64,000 nucleotides of DNA from assembly GCF_011065895.1 (NCBI RefSeq), contig NZ_JAALCR010000023.1, positions 42,492-106,491 of the forward strand, read 5' to 3'. The notes under the pieces were generated by a model that made no database searches, was not told the DNA's origin, and saw nothing but the letters and a program-made list of their open reading frames with translations. Below are positions 41,773 to 50,734 of this stretch, one piece after another. Each line of letters starts with the position of its first letter. Within the stretch, counting starts at the first letter, position 1. This stretch comes from Paludisphaera rhizosphaerae (GTDB lineage Bacteria > Planctomycetota > Planctomycetia > Isosphaerales > Isosphaeraceae). The translations under genes and the position numbers were made by a program.

Positions 41773-42156
41773 GTGCTGAAGGCGGCGAAGGATCTGGGGA
41801 TCACGGTCGTCAGCCGGCTCCGCAAGGACGCGGCGTTGCGGACGCTCCCCGGCCCCAAGCCCGTCGGCTGACGCGGCCCCGCGCCGACCTACGGCGCGAA
41901 GGTGATCGACCTGGCCAAGCGGGCCGGCCAGAAACGAGGCTGGTCGTGGGGCTGCTTTGACCTCTACGTCGGGACGGCCGTGAAGCGTTACAAGACGTTC
42001 CTGGCGACCTGGCGGCCCGCCGGCGGCGTGATCCGCGTGGTGCTGGTCGACGAGCCGACCGGCTGGCGGGCCTACTTCTGCACCGACCCGGCCGCCACGG
42101 TCGCCGACGTCCTTACCACGATCGCCGATCGCTTCAGCCTGGAGAAAGACCAATCA
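41773..42156 (+). pseudogene. Transposase fragment, broken by a stop and truncated at both ends
   Basis: One frame from GTG 41773 reads VLKAAKDLGITVVSRLRKDAALRTL, then PGPKPVG, hits TGA at 41869-41871, and continues in the same frame with APTYGAKVIDLAKRAGQKRGW and VLVDEPTGWRAYFCTDPAATVADVLTTIADRFSLE. This is the catalytic-core pattern of DDE transposases of the IS4/IS701 kind (first part: the VSRLRKD region; second part: FCTD...ADRFSLE). The 5' end starts inside the repeat at 41748-41759 and the 3' end changes to unrelated sequence after FSLE (about 42145). No intact copy is in the window. It is a relic marking past insertion activity. Confidence 0.75.
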
Positions 42157-42328
42157 AACTACACCTCAAGGCGAAGGTGGAGGGGAGTCCGGGCGAGCGA
42201 TTACCATCGACGTCGCGGCGCTGCCTGAGCTGGCCGCATGGTGTCGAGAACGCCTGACGGGACCGCCTGGAGCCATCTCATGTCCACCGACGCTCGCCCC
42301 GCCGCTCCCCCCCGCGCTTGACCGAGCA

Positions 42329-42515
42329 GGTAATCGGTGTCAGTTCGGTAATCGGTGTCAGTTCAGTTTTCTGCCTTCTTCGCTCGCACAGGTAATCGGT
42401 GTCAGTTCAGTTTTCTGCCTTCTTCGCTCGCGAATTCGGCGCACAGGTAATCGGTGTCACACAGGTAATCGGTGTCAGTTCAGTTTTCTGCCTTCTTCGC
42501 TCGCGAATTCGGCGT
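42329..42515 (+). repeat. Iterated GGTGTCAG array 3, variant unit
   Basis: Five copies of GGTAATCGGTGTC start at 42329, 42347, 42391, 42446 and 42464. Full units continue AGTTCAGTTTTCTGCC then TTCTTCGCTCGC, some with a GAATTCGGCG extension. The unit is homologous to arrays 1 and 2 (AATCGGTGTCAGTTCAGTT, pyrimidine-rich GCCYTCYTCG end) but has its own fixed differences (GGTAATC for GAAAATC, TTCTGCCTTCTTCG for ATCCGCCCTCCTCG), so each array expanded locally. The stretch 42157-42328 before it has no feature. Confidence 0.85.
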
Positions 42516-42539
42516 GCCCTGGTATCGGCTTATTCCAGA

Positions 42540-43080
42540 CAACCGATATCACCGGCGTCATCGTCCCAAGGCGGTGCCAGAGGAGGGCGGATTCTCGAAC
42601 CGAGATCGCCCGTGGCGACCACTGTTTTGATAGAGGCGCTCTCTGACAATTCGGCCGTTGGTAATGCGGGCGAAGGAAGGCCTTCTCAGCAGGGCATCGG
42701 CGAAATTCGGTCGAACGAAGCCATTTCACGGGCTGTCAATGAGGAACTAAACCATTGGCTTATAATGAGTTATAGTCGGCGTCTTCGGTTTTGCGATGGA
42801 GCGATGAAAGCCAATCGAACCCAGGCGACCCCGAATTTAGTTCAAAGATCGATGCACGACCCCCTCGCCTCTTCGCGAACGCGTCAACGTCCCTGAAACT
42901 GGACGAGCGGGGGAGTGAGACGTCACGATGAACTTGTCAAACGAACCCGCCCACCGATCTACGACGACGCATTCAAGTTTGGTGGTTGCTTAAGGTTGCG
43001 ACGACGGCTTCGGTCGGGACGGGCTGCGATCGAAGCCGTTCGAACCCACCGGCTCGGTTGTGGTGGTCCTGGTCGGGAAG
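42540..43080 (+). repeat. Dispersed repeat A, copy 2
   Basis: Aligns with the reverse complement of 30125-30660 along its full length; for example GTTTTGATAGAGGCGCTCTC, AAAGCCAATCGAACCCAGGC and AGGTTGCGACGACGGCTTCG recur. It separates array 3 from recJ. A frame across its first half (ending 42896) includes array sequence and is not a credible gene. From 43081 to recJ at 43197 nothing else is visible. Confidence 0.7.
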
Positions 43081-43196
43081 CGGAAGCCAAACAGGCATGA
43101 CTTGGAGTCACTCGACGTCCTGGCGTGGGATATACTTGCTAGAGGCCGTGTCGCGCGCCGGGGAGGCGAGGAGCGACGGCCGGGAAGGGGCGAGGG

Positions 43197-45008
43197 ATGT
43201 CCACCCGCTGGCGAGTCCAACCGTTCGACCGCAATCGGATCGCCGCGCTGAGTCGCGCCGCGGGGGTGGCTCCGCTGGTGGCTCAGGTGCTGCTGAATCG
43301 AGGCGTCGGCGAGCCGGACGCGGCGCGAGCCTTTCTGGAAGCCCGGCTGAACGGTCTCAACGACCCTGAACTGCTCCCGGGCGCGGTCGACGCGGCCGAT
43401 CGGCTGGTCCGTGCTGTCCGCGAAGGGCGTTCGATCGTCATCTACGGGGATTACGACGTCGATGGCGTCTGCGGCGTGAGCGTCCTCTGGGCGGCGCTCA
43501 AGCTGGCCGGGGCGAAGGCGGTCTCGTATTACATCCCTCACCGGGTGCAGGAAGGATACGGCGTCAACGCCGACGCCCTCCGGAAGATCGCCGCCGAGCA
43601 TCCTAGATCGCTGGTGGTCACGGTCGACTGCGGCATCTCGGCCGTGGCCGAGGCCCGGCTCGCCCGCGAGCTTGGCCTGGAATTCATCATCACCGACCAC
43701 CACACCATCGGCCATGAGCTTCCCGAGGCCGACGTCCTGGTCCACCCTCGGCTCCCGGGCGGTTCGTACCCGTTCGGCGATCTCTGCGGCGCGGCGGTGG
43801 CGTTCAAGCTGGCCTGGCAGGTCTGCAAGAGCTTCGGCGACGGCAAGAAGGCGTCGCCTCACCTGCGCAACTATCTCGTCGAGTCGCTCGGGCTGGTCGC
43901 AATGGCGACGGTCGCTGACGTTGTGCCGCTTCACGGCGAGAACCGGATCCTCGTGCGACACGGCCTTGCCGGGATCATGGGAGCGCCCACTCCCGGCATG
44001 CGGGCCCTGATGCGGGTGGCCGACTGCCTGAAGCGATCGAAGGTCACCACCGGCTCCGTCGGCTTCCACCTGGCTCCTCGCATCAACGCCGCCGGCCGAT
44101 TGGAGCGGGCGATGCGGGCCGTGGAGATGCTCACCACGGCCGACCACGCACTCGCCGATGAGATCGCCGACGAACTCGACGCCGTCAACCGCCGTCGCCG
44201 CGAGGTCGAGGCTGAGATCCTCCGCCAGGCTCAGGAGCAGATCCGAACCGAGGGGGGGCTCAAGGATCGCGGGGCGATCGTGCTCGGCTGCAAGGACTGG
44301 CACCCGGGCGTCATCGGGATCGTCGCCAGCCGGCTGGTGGAGATCTACCATCGGCCGACCATCCTGATCGCCTTCGGCCAGGAGTTCGCCCAGGGCTCGG
44401 CGCGGTCGGTTCCGGGCTTCAACCTCTACGAGGCCGTCAAGGAGTGCTCCGAGGGCCTGATCGGGTTCGGCGGCCACTCGGCGGCGGCGGGCGTCCGGAT
44501 GCACGAGGACCATTTCCCCGTCTTCGCCGAACGCTTCTCCACCCACTGCCAGACGGTCCTCACCCCCGAGCTTCGCGAGCGGGTGCTGAACATCGACGCC
44601 GAGGTCCCCCTGGCGATGCTGAATCTCAGCGTGATCGAGGACCTGGAGAAACTTGAACCCCACGGCATGGGGAATCCCCGGCCGATGTTCCTGGCCAGCA
44701 ACGTGCGGGTCGTCGGCGAGCCTCGCGCGGTGGGAGCGGACGGGAAGCACCTTCAGCTCAAGCTGGGGCAGGGGGATTCCGTCTTCAAGGCGGTCGGCTG
44801 GAGCATGGCCGAGCGGTTCAAGGGGCTTGCCCACGGCGTCGAGTGCAGCGTCGTTTTCCAGCCGAGCATCGACGAGTGGCAGGGCCAGCGCCGGGTGCAG
44901 CTTGAGATCAAGGATATGCTCGTCCCCGGCGTTCCGCCGGCGGTCGCCGAGCCGGTCGCTTCCGGCGTGGGCGTCGCGACACCGGAGAGCGTCGCCGGGG
45001 TTAGATGA
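43197..45008 (+). CDS. recJ: Single-stranded-DNA-specific exonuclease RecJ
   Basis: 603 residues. DHH phosphoesterase motifs are in order: GDYDVDG (84-90), VTVDCGISA (about 141-149), the DHH motif in ITDHHTIGHELPEADV (about 163), then the DHHA1 part with LAPRINAAGRL and HPGVIGIVASRLVE, and GFGGHSAAAGVRM near 423. A C-terminal OB-like domain closes the protein. RecJ is a 5'-3' exonuclease used in recombinational and mismatch repair. The length is at the short end of the family but all catalytic motifs are intact. Start ATG follows a GGGAAGGGGCGAGGG purine-rich site. Downstream, the EF-hand gene begins after 50 bases. Confidence 0.95.
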   Translation: MSTRWRVQPFDRNRIAALSRAAGVAPLVAQVLLNRGVGEPDAARAFLEARLNGLNDPELLPGAVDAADRLVRAVREGRSIVIYGDYDVDGVCGVSVLWAALKLAGAKAVSYYIPHRVQEGYGVNADALRKIAAEHPRSLVVTVDCGISAVAEARLARELGLEFIITDHHTIGHELPEADVLVHPRLPGGSYPFGDLCGAAVAFKLAWQVCKSFGDGKKASPHLRNYLVESLGLVAMATVADVVPLHGENRILVRHGLAGIMGAPTPGMRALMRVADCLKRSKVTTGSVGFHLAPRINAAGRLERAMRAVEMLTTADHALADEIADELDAVNRRRREVEAEILRQAQEQIRTEGGLKDRGAIVLGCKDWHPGVIGIVASRLVEIYHRPTILIAFGQEFAQGSARSVPGFNLYEAVKECSEGLIGFGGHSAAAGVRMHEDHFPVFAERFSTHCQTVLTPELRERVLNIDAEVPLAMLNLSVIEDLEKLEPHGMGNPRPMFLASNVRVVGEPRAVGADGKHLQLKLGQGDSVFKAVGWSMAERFKGLAHGVECSVVFQPSIDEWQGQRRVQLEIKDMLVPGVPPAVAEPVASGVGVATPESVAGVR

Positions 45009-45058
45009 TCAGCCGCCGCGAGCATCGCCGGGCGGCGTCGAACCCCAGGAGCCCTACG

Positions 45059-45718
45059 ATGAATTCGCGATTCGCGACCGCGGCCGGCATCGGCCTCGCC
45101 CTGATCGTCCTGCCCGCAGCCTCGCGCGGCCAAGAGCTGAAAGGCGTCGCCAAGCGGGTTGCGGAGATCTTCGCCGAGATCGACGTCAACCACGACGGCG
45201 TCATCGACCAATCGGAGATCGACGGCGCGAACAAGCCGGCGTTCAAGAAGCTTCTCGCCCACGGCGACGCCAACGACGACGGCAAGATCGACTCCAAGGA
45301 GTTCGAGACGCTCGCTCAGAAGGCTCTCACTGCCCGGAAGGACGCCAAGAAGGCCGACAAGCCCGCCGAGGCTGCGAAGCCCGAAGCCGCCAAACCCGAC
45401 GCCCCCAAGGCCGAGATGAAGCCCGAAGTCGCCAAGCCGGAGCCCGCCAAGCCGGAGACGCCGAACGCGGCCGACGGCGAGAGGCTTGGCCAGTTCATCC
45501 AGCGCTTCCAGGCGATGGACCTGGACAAGGACGGCAAGCTCACCCGGGATGAGTTCAAGGGCCGGCCCGCCATGTTCGATCGGCTTGATACCGACCACAA
45601 CGGCGTCATCGACAAGTCCGACCTCAAAACCCTCCGCGCCAAGCAGAAGGCGGGGGAAGCGGCGAAGGCCAAGGTGGACAAAGTCAAGAAGGTCAAGAAG
45701 GCCGCCGCGGCCGTCTGA
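45059..45718 (+). CDS. Exported EF-hand calcium-binding protein
   Basis: 219 residues from ATG 45059 (AGGAG at 8 bases); the frame open from 45005 overlaps recJ. A signal peptide (TAAGIGLALIVLPAASRGQ) is cut near residue 24. Four EF-hand loops are visible in two pairs: DVNHDGVIDQSE, DANDDGKIDSKE, then DLDKDGKLTRDE and DTDHNGVIDKSD, each with acidic residues at positions 1, 3, 5 and 12 or near. The pairs are separated by a Lys/Ala/Pro/Glu-rich linker (PEAAKPDAPKAE repeats), and the C-terminus is a Lys-rich tail. Such proteins are very common in the planctomycete periplasm; binding partners are unknown. Confidence 0.88.
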   Translation: MNSRFATAAGIGLALIVLPAASRGQELKGVAKRVAEIFAEIDVNHDGVIDQSEIDGANKPAFKKLLAHGDANDDGKIDSKEFETLAQKALTARKDAKKADKPAEAAKPEAAKPDAPKAEMKPEVAKPEPAKPETPNAADGERLGQFIQRFQAMDLDKDGKLTRDEFKGRPAMFDRLDTDHNGVIDKSDLKTLRAKQKAGEAAKAKVDKVKKVKKAAAAV

Positions 45719-45740
45719 TCGAACCTGACGAATTGCAACG

Positions 45741-45771
45741 GGCCGTCCGAGGGTCGCTCCCTCGAACGGCC
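45741..45771. terminator. Bidirectional hairpin terminator between EF-hand and ROK genes
   Basis: GGCCGT-CC-GAGGG pairs with CCCTCG-AACGGCC around a TCGCT loop; the plus-strand side is followed by TCGTCGTTTCG. It lies between two convergent stops (45718 and 45785). Confidence 0.65.
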
Positions 45772-45784
45772 TCGTCGTTTCGAA

Positions 45785-46768
45785 TCAACGGCCGAAGATC
45801 TCGCGGGCCCATCCCGCGGCGCCGATGAAGCCGGCGTCCCCGCCGAGCTCGGCGTACTCGATCCGCGTCCCCTTGGCCACGGCCGGGAAGGCCATCGACT
45901 GGACGTGCTGGCGGATGTCGTCCAGGAATCCCTGGCCGGCGGCGATCATGCCGCCCCCGAAAAGGACGATGTCCGGGTCAATGGTGTGCAAGAGGCTCAC
46001 CGCGCCCACGGCCAGGTAATAGGCGGTTTCCTTCATCAGGCGGCGAGCCGCCTCGTCGCCGGCGTCGGCGGCCTCGCTGATCGCGCGGCTCGTGATCTCG
46101 TCGGGCGGGAGTTTCCGGAGCGAGCTCTCGATCGACTCCTCCTCGAGGAGTTCCTGAGCCCGCTTCACCAGGGCGGTCGCCGATGCGTAGGCCTCAAGGT
46201 GGCCGTAGGCGCCGCAGCCGCAGCGCCGGCCGTTCTGCATCTGAATGATGATGTGGCCGCACTCGCCGCCGTGGCTGTGTCGGCCCTCGATGATCTTCCC
46301 TTCGGTGATGATCCCGCAGCCGACGCCCGTCCCGAGCGTGAACAGGACCAGGCTCCGGGTGTTTCGCCCCGCGCCGGCCCAGTACTCGCCGTAGGCGGCG
46401 GCGTTGGCGTCGTTCTGAAGGACCGTCGGCTTGTCGAGCTTCGCCGCCAGCAGGTCGCGGATCGGAAGGTTGTTCCAGCCGGGGAGGTTCGGGGGCTGAA
46501 GCAGCATCCCTCGAGAAAGGTCCATCGTCCCCGGCGATCCCAGACCGACGCCCTTGATCTGCTCCCACCGCAGGCCGCTGGCTTCCACGGCGAGCCGTCC
46601 CGCTTTCGCCAGGTTTTCAACGCCGACTTCGGGCCCGCGGTCGGCCAGGGTCTCGATGCTCACAGACGACAGAGGACGACCCGTGTCATCGACCACCCCG
46701 CTCTTGATGTTCGTCCCCCCGAGGTCGATGCCCAGGTAGAACGGCGGGCGGGGATCGGACGCGTTCAT
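45785..46768 (-). CDS. ROK family sugar kinase, glucokinase-like
   Basis: 327 residues. The N-terminal phosphate motif LGIDLGGTNIKSGVVDD (12-28), the sugar-binding GLGSPGTMD (about 76) and LQNDANAAAYGEYWAGAGR (about 115-133), FTLGTGVGCGIITEG and the zinc motif region GGECGHIIIQMQNGRRCGCGAYGHLEAYAS (167-196) are all present. In the last, the usual CxCGxxGCxE is CGCGAYGHLE, with His in place of the third Cys. ROK kinases phosphorylate glucose or related hexoses with ATP; no helix-turn-helix domain is present, so it is a kinase and not a ROK repressor. Convergent with the EF-hand gene; stands alone on the minus strand. Confidence 0.92.
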   Translation of the reverse strand: MNASDPRPPFYLGIDLGGTNIKSGVVDDTGRPLSSVSIETLADRGPEVGVENLAKAGRLAVEASGLRWEQIKGVGLGSPGTMDLSRGMLLQPPNLPGWNNLPIRDLLAAKLDKPTVLQNDANAAAYGEYWAGAGRNTRSLVLFTLGTGVGCGIITEGKIIEGRHSHGGECGHIIIQMQNGRRCGCGAYGHLEAYASATALVKRAQELLEEESIESSLRKLPPDEITSRAISEAADAGDEAARRLMKETAYYLAVGAVSLLHTIDPDIVLFGGGMIAAGQGFLDDIRQHVQSMAFPAVAKGTRIEYAELGGDAGFIGAAGWAREIFGR

Positions 46769-46919
46769 GAAACTCAGCCTTTATTCTGAAGATGCGCAAG
46801 AGGGCGGGAGGTGCGAGCGGAGTCGTCGTCGTCGCAGGGCTTTAGCTTACGACGCGGCCTCCGCCCGGTCAACTCCGGGGCCGTATTCCCGAATTCTTTG
46901 GTTTTCCTCGCCTGACGGC

Positions 46920-47708
46920 TCAGGAAGGCCGTTTCTTACGGGCCAGAACGAAGATCGTGTGCGGGTCTCGGATCGGCGAGAGAGCCAGGGCGATCAGCTT
47001 CAGCAGCGGGAAAGTCGCGACGGTCAGCGGGTCGATCAGCGAGCGGAAGACGTGGTGCTGGATCCAGGTCACGACCGTCGAGCCGAGCGTGCCGTACCGC
47101 ATCCGATCCACGGGCTCGAAGCCGTTCTCCTCCAGGACCCGTTCCAGTTGCTCCATGGTGAACCCGTTGCGGACGTGCCAGCCGTCCTCGTAGCGGGTGA
47201 CGCGGATCCGGTCGGCGTTCCCCTGCCAGTCGCGGTCGGGGGTCGTGATGTAGACCAGGCCGTCCTCGTCGAGGAGGTCGTGGATCTGGCGCAGGGCCTT
47301 GGGGGCGTCGAGGATGTGCTCGATCACGTCCAGCAGGAGCACCTGATCGAACCGGCCGTGTTCGGCGGGGTCTTCGGTGAGGGTTTCCAGGCTGGCGCGA
47401 CGGATGGCCAGCTCGTCCTCGGTCAGACCGAGGAAGCTGCGCATCTCCTCGCAGTGGTGCTTCTCCCAGTCGTGGATGGTGATCCCCAGGCACTTGGCCC
47501 CGCGGAGGATCGCCTGATGGGAGAAATACGCGTTGCCGCAGCCGCAGTCGAGGGTCCTGGCCGGCGCTTCGGGCGTGCCGGTCAGGAACATCCGGCAGAC
47601 CTTGGATTTGTCCCGGCTGACCCAGTTGGTCCCCGGGAACATCAGGTACTTGATCCAGAGGCGGGTGCGCTTCGCCGCGGTCAGATTCTCGGTGTAGGCC
47701 CGGAGCAC
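46920..47708 (-). CDS. Class I SAM-dependent methyltransferase
   Basis: 262 residues. SAM-binding motif I RTLDCGCGNAYFSHQAI (about 53-69), acidic strand-2 end in CLGITIHD, motif for the product side LLLDVIEHILDAPKALRQIHDLL (about 123-145) and the YITTPDRDW strand are typical of a UbiE/BioC-like Methyltransf_11 fold. The C-terminal part has a hydrophobic segment (PLTVATFPLLKLIALALS) that may touch the membrane. The substrate is not evident; neighbours give no clue. 46769-46919 and 47709-47881 hold nothing clear. Confidence 0.85.
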   Translation of the reverse strand: MLRAYTENLTAAKRTRLWIKYLMFPGTNWVSRDKSKVCRMFLTGTPEAPARTLDCGCGNAYFSHQAILRGAKCLGITIHDWEKHHCEEMRSFLGLTEDELAIRRASLETLTEDPAEHGRFDQVLLLDVIEHILDAPKALRQIHDLLDEDGLVYITTPDRDWQGNADRIRVTRYEDGWHVRNGFTMEQLERVLEENGFEPVDRMRYGTLGSTVVTWIQHHVFRSLIDPLTVATFPLLKLIALALSPIRDPHTIFVLARKKRPS

Positions 47709-47881
47709 GGGGCATCCCTCCTAGATGTCGACTCGGCGCGACCTTTCGGCCGCAGGGGCAATCCATTGGCCCGACAGAATAATCCGGCCGCACCTCGCGG
47801 ACAAGGGCAGATCGCCCGCCACGGTGTGGGAGAGTCGGAAACGGAGGCGGCTCCGAACATTCTAAGCAGGCTCGATGTGCT

Positions 47882-48664
47882 TCACGCGGTCGGCACCGTC
47901 CCGCCGTCGATGACGTACTCCGCGCCCGTGATCGAAGCCGCTCGCGGCGAGACGAGGAAAGCGACGAGGTCCGCCACTTCCCGTGGCTGCGCCGGCCGGC
48001 CGATAGGGATGCCGCCCAACGAATTCATCAACGCCTGCCGCGCGCCGTCATAGTCCGTCCCCAGATTCTCCGCCAACTCCTTGACCAGACCGACGGCGGC
48101 GGTCGTCTCGACCCAACCCGGTGAGACCCGGACGACGCGAACGCCCTTTGGGCTTACTTCCTTGGATAGAGCCTTGCTGTAGTTCGAGAGCGCCGCCTTC
48201 GCCGCTGCGTAGGCGATTGTGGCCTCGGGCAGAGGCATTTGTCGCTGGATCGAGGTGACATGGAGGATCACGCCCGAGCCCCGGGCCAGCATCGCCGGCA
48301 GGAGTGCCCGATCAAGGCGGACGGCGGAGAACAGGTTCAGGTCGAAGGCACGCTGCCATTCGCGATCGTCAAGCGCAGCGAAACCGCCCGCAGGCGCCGA
48401 CGAACCCCCGGCCACATGGGCGACGATATCGACGCCGCCGAGGCGGTTATTCACCGCGTCGGCCACCGCGGAGCAACCCTCGGCAGTCGAGAGATCCGCC
48501 TCGACGAAATGACAGGCCTCGCCGAGCTCTTTCGGCCGCTTCCGGGCCGCGATCAGAACAGTCGCACCTTCCTCGAGCAGCCGAGAGGCCACAGCTTCGC
48601 CGATCCCCTTCGTCCCGCCCGTCACGAGGGCCCGCAGCCCTTCGAGTTCGCGTTCGCCTCCCAT
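47882..48664 (-). CDS. Short-chain dehydrogenase/reductase
   Basis: 260 residues from ATG 48664, supported by GGAGG five bases upstream; a GTG six bases earlier overlaps that site. The NAD(P)-binding motif [13 protein letters not shown] sits at about 14-26. Also present are the DLS position after strand 3, VAHVAGGSS, the active-site S-Y-K set (TSIQRQ ... [15 protein letters not shown] near 152-165) and the PG-V-x-T segment [11 protein letters not shown]. The end [16 protein letters not shown] is typical of SDRs. Substrate unknown. Divergently transcribed from the HxlR-type regulator, a common arrangement in which the regulator controls the enzyme. Confidence 0.93.
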   Translation of the reverse strand: MGGERELEGLRALVTGGTKGIGEAVASRLLEEGATVLIAARKRPKELGEACHFVEADLSTAEGCSAVADAVNNRLGGVDIVAHVAGGSSAPAGGFAALDDREWQRAFDLNLFSAVRLDRALLPAMLARGSGVILHVTSIQRQMPLPEATIAYAAAKAALSNYSKALSKEVSPKGVRVVRVSPGWVETTAAVGLVKELAENLGTDYDGARQALMNSLGGIPIGRPAQPREVADLVAFLVSPRAASITGAEYVIDGGTVPTA

Positions 48665-48682
48665 TGTCACCTCCGCGTTTGG

Positions 48683-48715
48683 TTGTCTCGGGAGGCATTA
48701 TTTCCCATACTGGAA
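48683..48715 (+). promoter_or_regulatory. hxlR-type promoter with overlapping palindromic operator
   Basis: TTGTCT (48683-48688), a 17-base spacer and CATACT (48706-48711) form a plausible promoter. The inverted repeat TTCC-CATACT-GGAA (48702-48715) has the -10 as its centre. The start of transcription would fall almost on the ATG at 48718, giving a near-leaderless mRNA. The location suits repression of both divergent genes by the HxlR protein. Confidence 0.4.
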
Positions 48716-48717
48716 CC

Positions 48718-49113
48718 ATGGGAAGAACGGACAAAAAAGTGGGGTACTCACCCACAGGTAAGGTTGAGGACGTCACGCCGCAGATGGCGGCGAGTGGCGT
48801 GGAAAGCGCGTTCCGGATGTTGGAGGGCCGCTGGAAGATGGTGATCATCTTCCAGCTCTTCGCACGCGGGATCCTCCGCTTCTCGGAGCTGGAGAAGTCG
48901 ATCCCGGGCGTCTCGCAGAAAATGCTTATCCAGCAGTTGCGCGAGCTCGAACGCGACGGCATCGTAAGCCGCACCGTCTACCCCCAGGTACCTCCTAAGG
49001 TCGAATATGGTCTGACCGAGTGGGGCAAGGCGATGTGTCCGGCCCTGGACGAGCTGCTGGAATGGGCCGCACAGCGTCCAAGGGATGTGAGAGATGAAAC
49101 GCCCCGCGGCTGA
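48718..49113 (+). CDS. HxlR family winged-helix transcriptional regulator
   Basis: 131 residues from ATG 48718; frames upstream overlap the SDR gene and are Arg-rich. The core is ESAFRMLEGRWKMVIIFQLFARGILRFSELEKSIPGVSQKMLIQQLRELERDGIVSRTVYPQVPPKVEYGLTEWG, split over residues 29-105: the W-K-x-x-I-I-x-x-L start, R-F-S-E-L recognition region and YPQVPPKVEYGLT wing are diagnostic for HxlR. Such dimeric regulators often sense electrophiles or redox signals through Cys; here only one Cys (in MCPALDE) is present, near the C-terminus. Probably regulates itself and the adjacent SDR. Confidence 0.92.
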   Translation: MGRTDKKVGYSPTGKVEDVTPQMAASGVESAFRMLEGRWKMVIIFQLFARGILRFSELEKSIPGVSQKMLIQQLRELERDGIVSRTVYPQVPPKVEYGLTEWGKAMCPALDELLEWAAQRPRDVRDETPRG

Positions 49114-49177
49114 CCGGATGATTTCCGGTGAACGGCGGGGTAGGAAGGTGGTCTGCTGGGACGCCTTGGCTTCGCAG

Positions 49178-50734
49178 CTAGACCTTGAGCAACTCCCGAG
49201 CCTGATCCAGCCCCGGCGCGGGGCGGCCGCATTCGCTGGCCGTCACCCGGGCGAGGGCCACCAGTTGCCGCCAGCGGAACGCGGGGCGGGTCGAGGCGAA
49301 CTCCTCGCGAACCGTGTTGTAGTACTTCTCGCCGTGGAGGGCGCCGTCCTCGCTGACCGCGTAGCCCAGCATCAGGGCGAACACCGCCGCGGGGTCGTGG
49401 CCGAGTTCCCCGTAGCGATGCACCAGGGCCGAGGCGATCTCCTGCTGATTGGCCCGAATCGCGGCGTCGGTCTCGGCGAGCAGCGTCTTGGCGTCCGTCG
49501 CCTTGATCCCGTCGAGATACTCGGCGGCCGGGCGCGGGGTCCAGCGGAGGAAGTCGGCGCCGCGGGACTGGCGATCGCGGGCGACCTCATAACCGGCCAG
49601 AATCAGGCACGCGGCCCGATTGCGAGGATTGACCACGCGAGACATGTTCCGCCAGGCGTTCACGGCGTCGCTGGCGTGGACGCCGACCGAGTCGCCGTGG
49701 ACGCTTCCCGGAGGCTTGCCCGGCGCTGCGTAGCGTTCAGGACGGCCGGCGTCCCGGAGGACGAGTTGATTGGCGGCCAGCGCGATGGCTTCTCCGATCT
49801 CGTCGGGCGCGATGTCGTCGGCCAGCGCGGCGGCGACGGCCTCGGCGGCGGCGGACGGGGTCGATTCGAAGATCGTCTTGCACATCTCGGCCACCCAGGC
49901 GTCGCCGGGCCGCTTCCTACCGGTCGACGTGCGGGGGAGCCCGTAACTGTCGAACAGCCTGGGCAGGAGCGTTCGCGCCTCCCCATCGTGGCCAGGGTTC
50001 TCATTGCGGACGCAGTATCGGACGGATTGCCGGAGCATCGTGTGGGCGTGCTGAGGGCCGACGACGCTGAGAAGCTCCCAGGCGCGATAGGGAAGGACGA
50101 CGCGATGGACCTCCGTGTGGTCCTCCACGGCGACGAGCAAATCGTCGAGCGCCGCGTCGGGCGAACCGGCTGCGATCGCCGCGAAGGTCCCCTCCGCGCC
50201 GACCAGGTCCTTGCGACGGACGGCTTCCCGGAGAGCGATCCCGGCGTCGTCGCCTGCCGGTGAGGCGCCGGGTTTCACCGGGTGCAAGACCTCGGACTTG
50301 CGACCGCCGTGCTCCTGAATCCGGCGCGTGTTGCGGTAGAGCACCTTCAACACCGGTAGGGCTCGTCGCGCTTCCGGCAGTTCGCTCGCCATGTGATGGG
50401 CAGGGGCGAGGGCCATCAGCGTATGGAAGCCGACGTAGTCCTCGCCGCCGAAGGTCCGGGCGTTGGCCAGCGCCGCCGCGGCGACGAGTTGTTTCAGCTC
50501 GACGCCGGCATTCAGACGAGCGACGAGAGCTGGCACGATGTCATTGGCCGCCGTCTCTTGCATCAGGCTGACGAGGGGTTCGAGCGGGCCGAAGTCGATG
50601 CGACCGTCTTCATCGGCCCCGGCTCGAGCGGTCGTCAGGCCCAGGTCGACGGCCGTCCCGAGCCCCACGCTCGCGACCAGCATCCCCCGGCCAACGCCTC
50701 CCATGAACTCGCGACGCGTCCTCGGCTTGCTCAT
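49178..50734 (-). CDS. Tat-exported helical protein of unknown function
   Basis: 518 residues. A twin-arginine signal RTRREFMGGVGRGMLVASVGLG spans about residues 4-25, and GGAAAGGA precedes the ATG. The mature part is almost all helical: FGPLEPLVSLMQETAANDIVPALVARL, GGEDYVGFHTLMALAPAHHMASELP, EDHTEVHRVVLPYRAWELLSVVG, and so on. His pairs (PAHHMA, DHTEVHR) and repeated conserved acids suggest a possible cofactor or metal site, but no known enzyme family is recognised. The first 100 residues recall the carboxymuconolactone-decarboxylase-like style of all-helical exported proteins, only loosely. A soluble secreted enzyme of unknown reaction is the working guess. Confidence 0.7.
   Translation of the reverse strand: MSKPRTRREFMGGVGRGMLVASVGLGTAVDLGLTTARAGADEDGRIDFGPLEPLVSLMQETAANDIVPALVARLNAGVELKQLVAAAALANARTFGGEDYVGFHTLMALAPAHHMASELPEARRALPVLKVLYRNTRRIQEHGGRKSEVLHPVKPGASPAGDDAGIALREAVRRKDLVGAEGTFAAIAAGSPDAALDDLLVAVEDHTEVHRVVLPYRAWELLSVVGPQHAHTMLRQSVRYCVRNENPGHDGEARTLLPRLFDSYGLPRTSTGRKRPGDAWVAEMCKTIFESTPSAAAEAVAAALADDIAPDEIGEAIALAANQLVLRDAGRPERYAAPGKPPGSVHGDSVGVHASDAVNAWRNMSRVVNPRNRAACLILAGYEVARDRQSRGADFLRWTPRPAAEYLDGIKATDAKTLLAETDAAIRANQQEIASALVHRYGELGHDPAAVFALMLGYAVSEDGALHGEKYYNTVREEFASTRPAFRWRQLVALARVTASECGRPAPGLDQARELLKV

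Noticed and set aside
41869..41871. Selenocysteine (TGA) reading of the transposase frame
   Set aside because: No SECIS-like hairpin was evident and both ends of the gene are missing; simple decay explains the stop.
42399..42896. 165-residue plus-strand frame ending ANRTQATPNL...
   Set aside because: It starts inside array 3 and runs into repeat A; the equivalent frame in the other repeat A copy has different ends.
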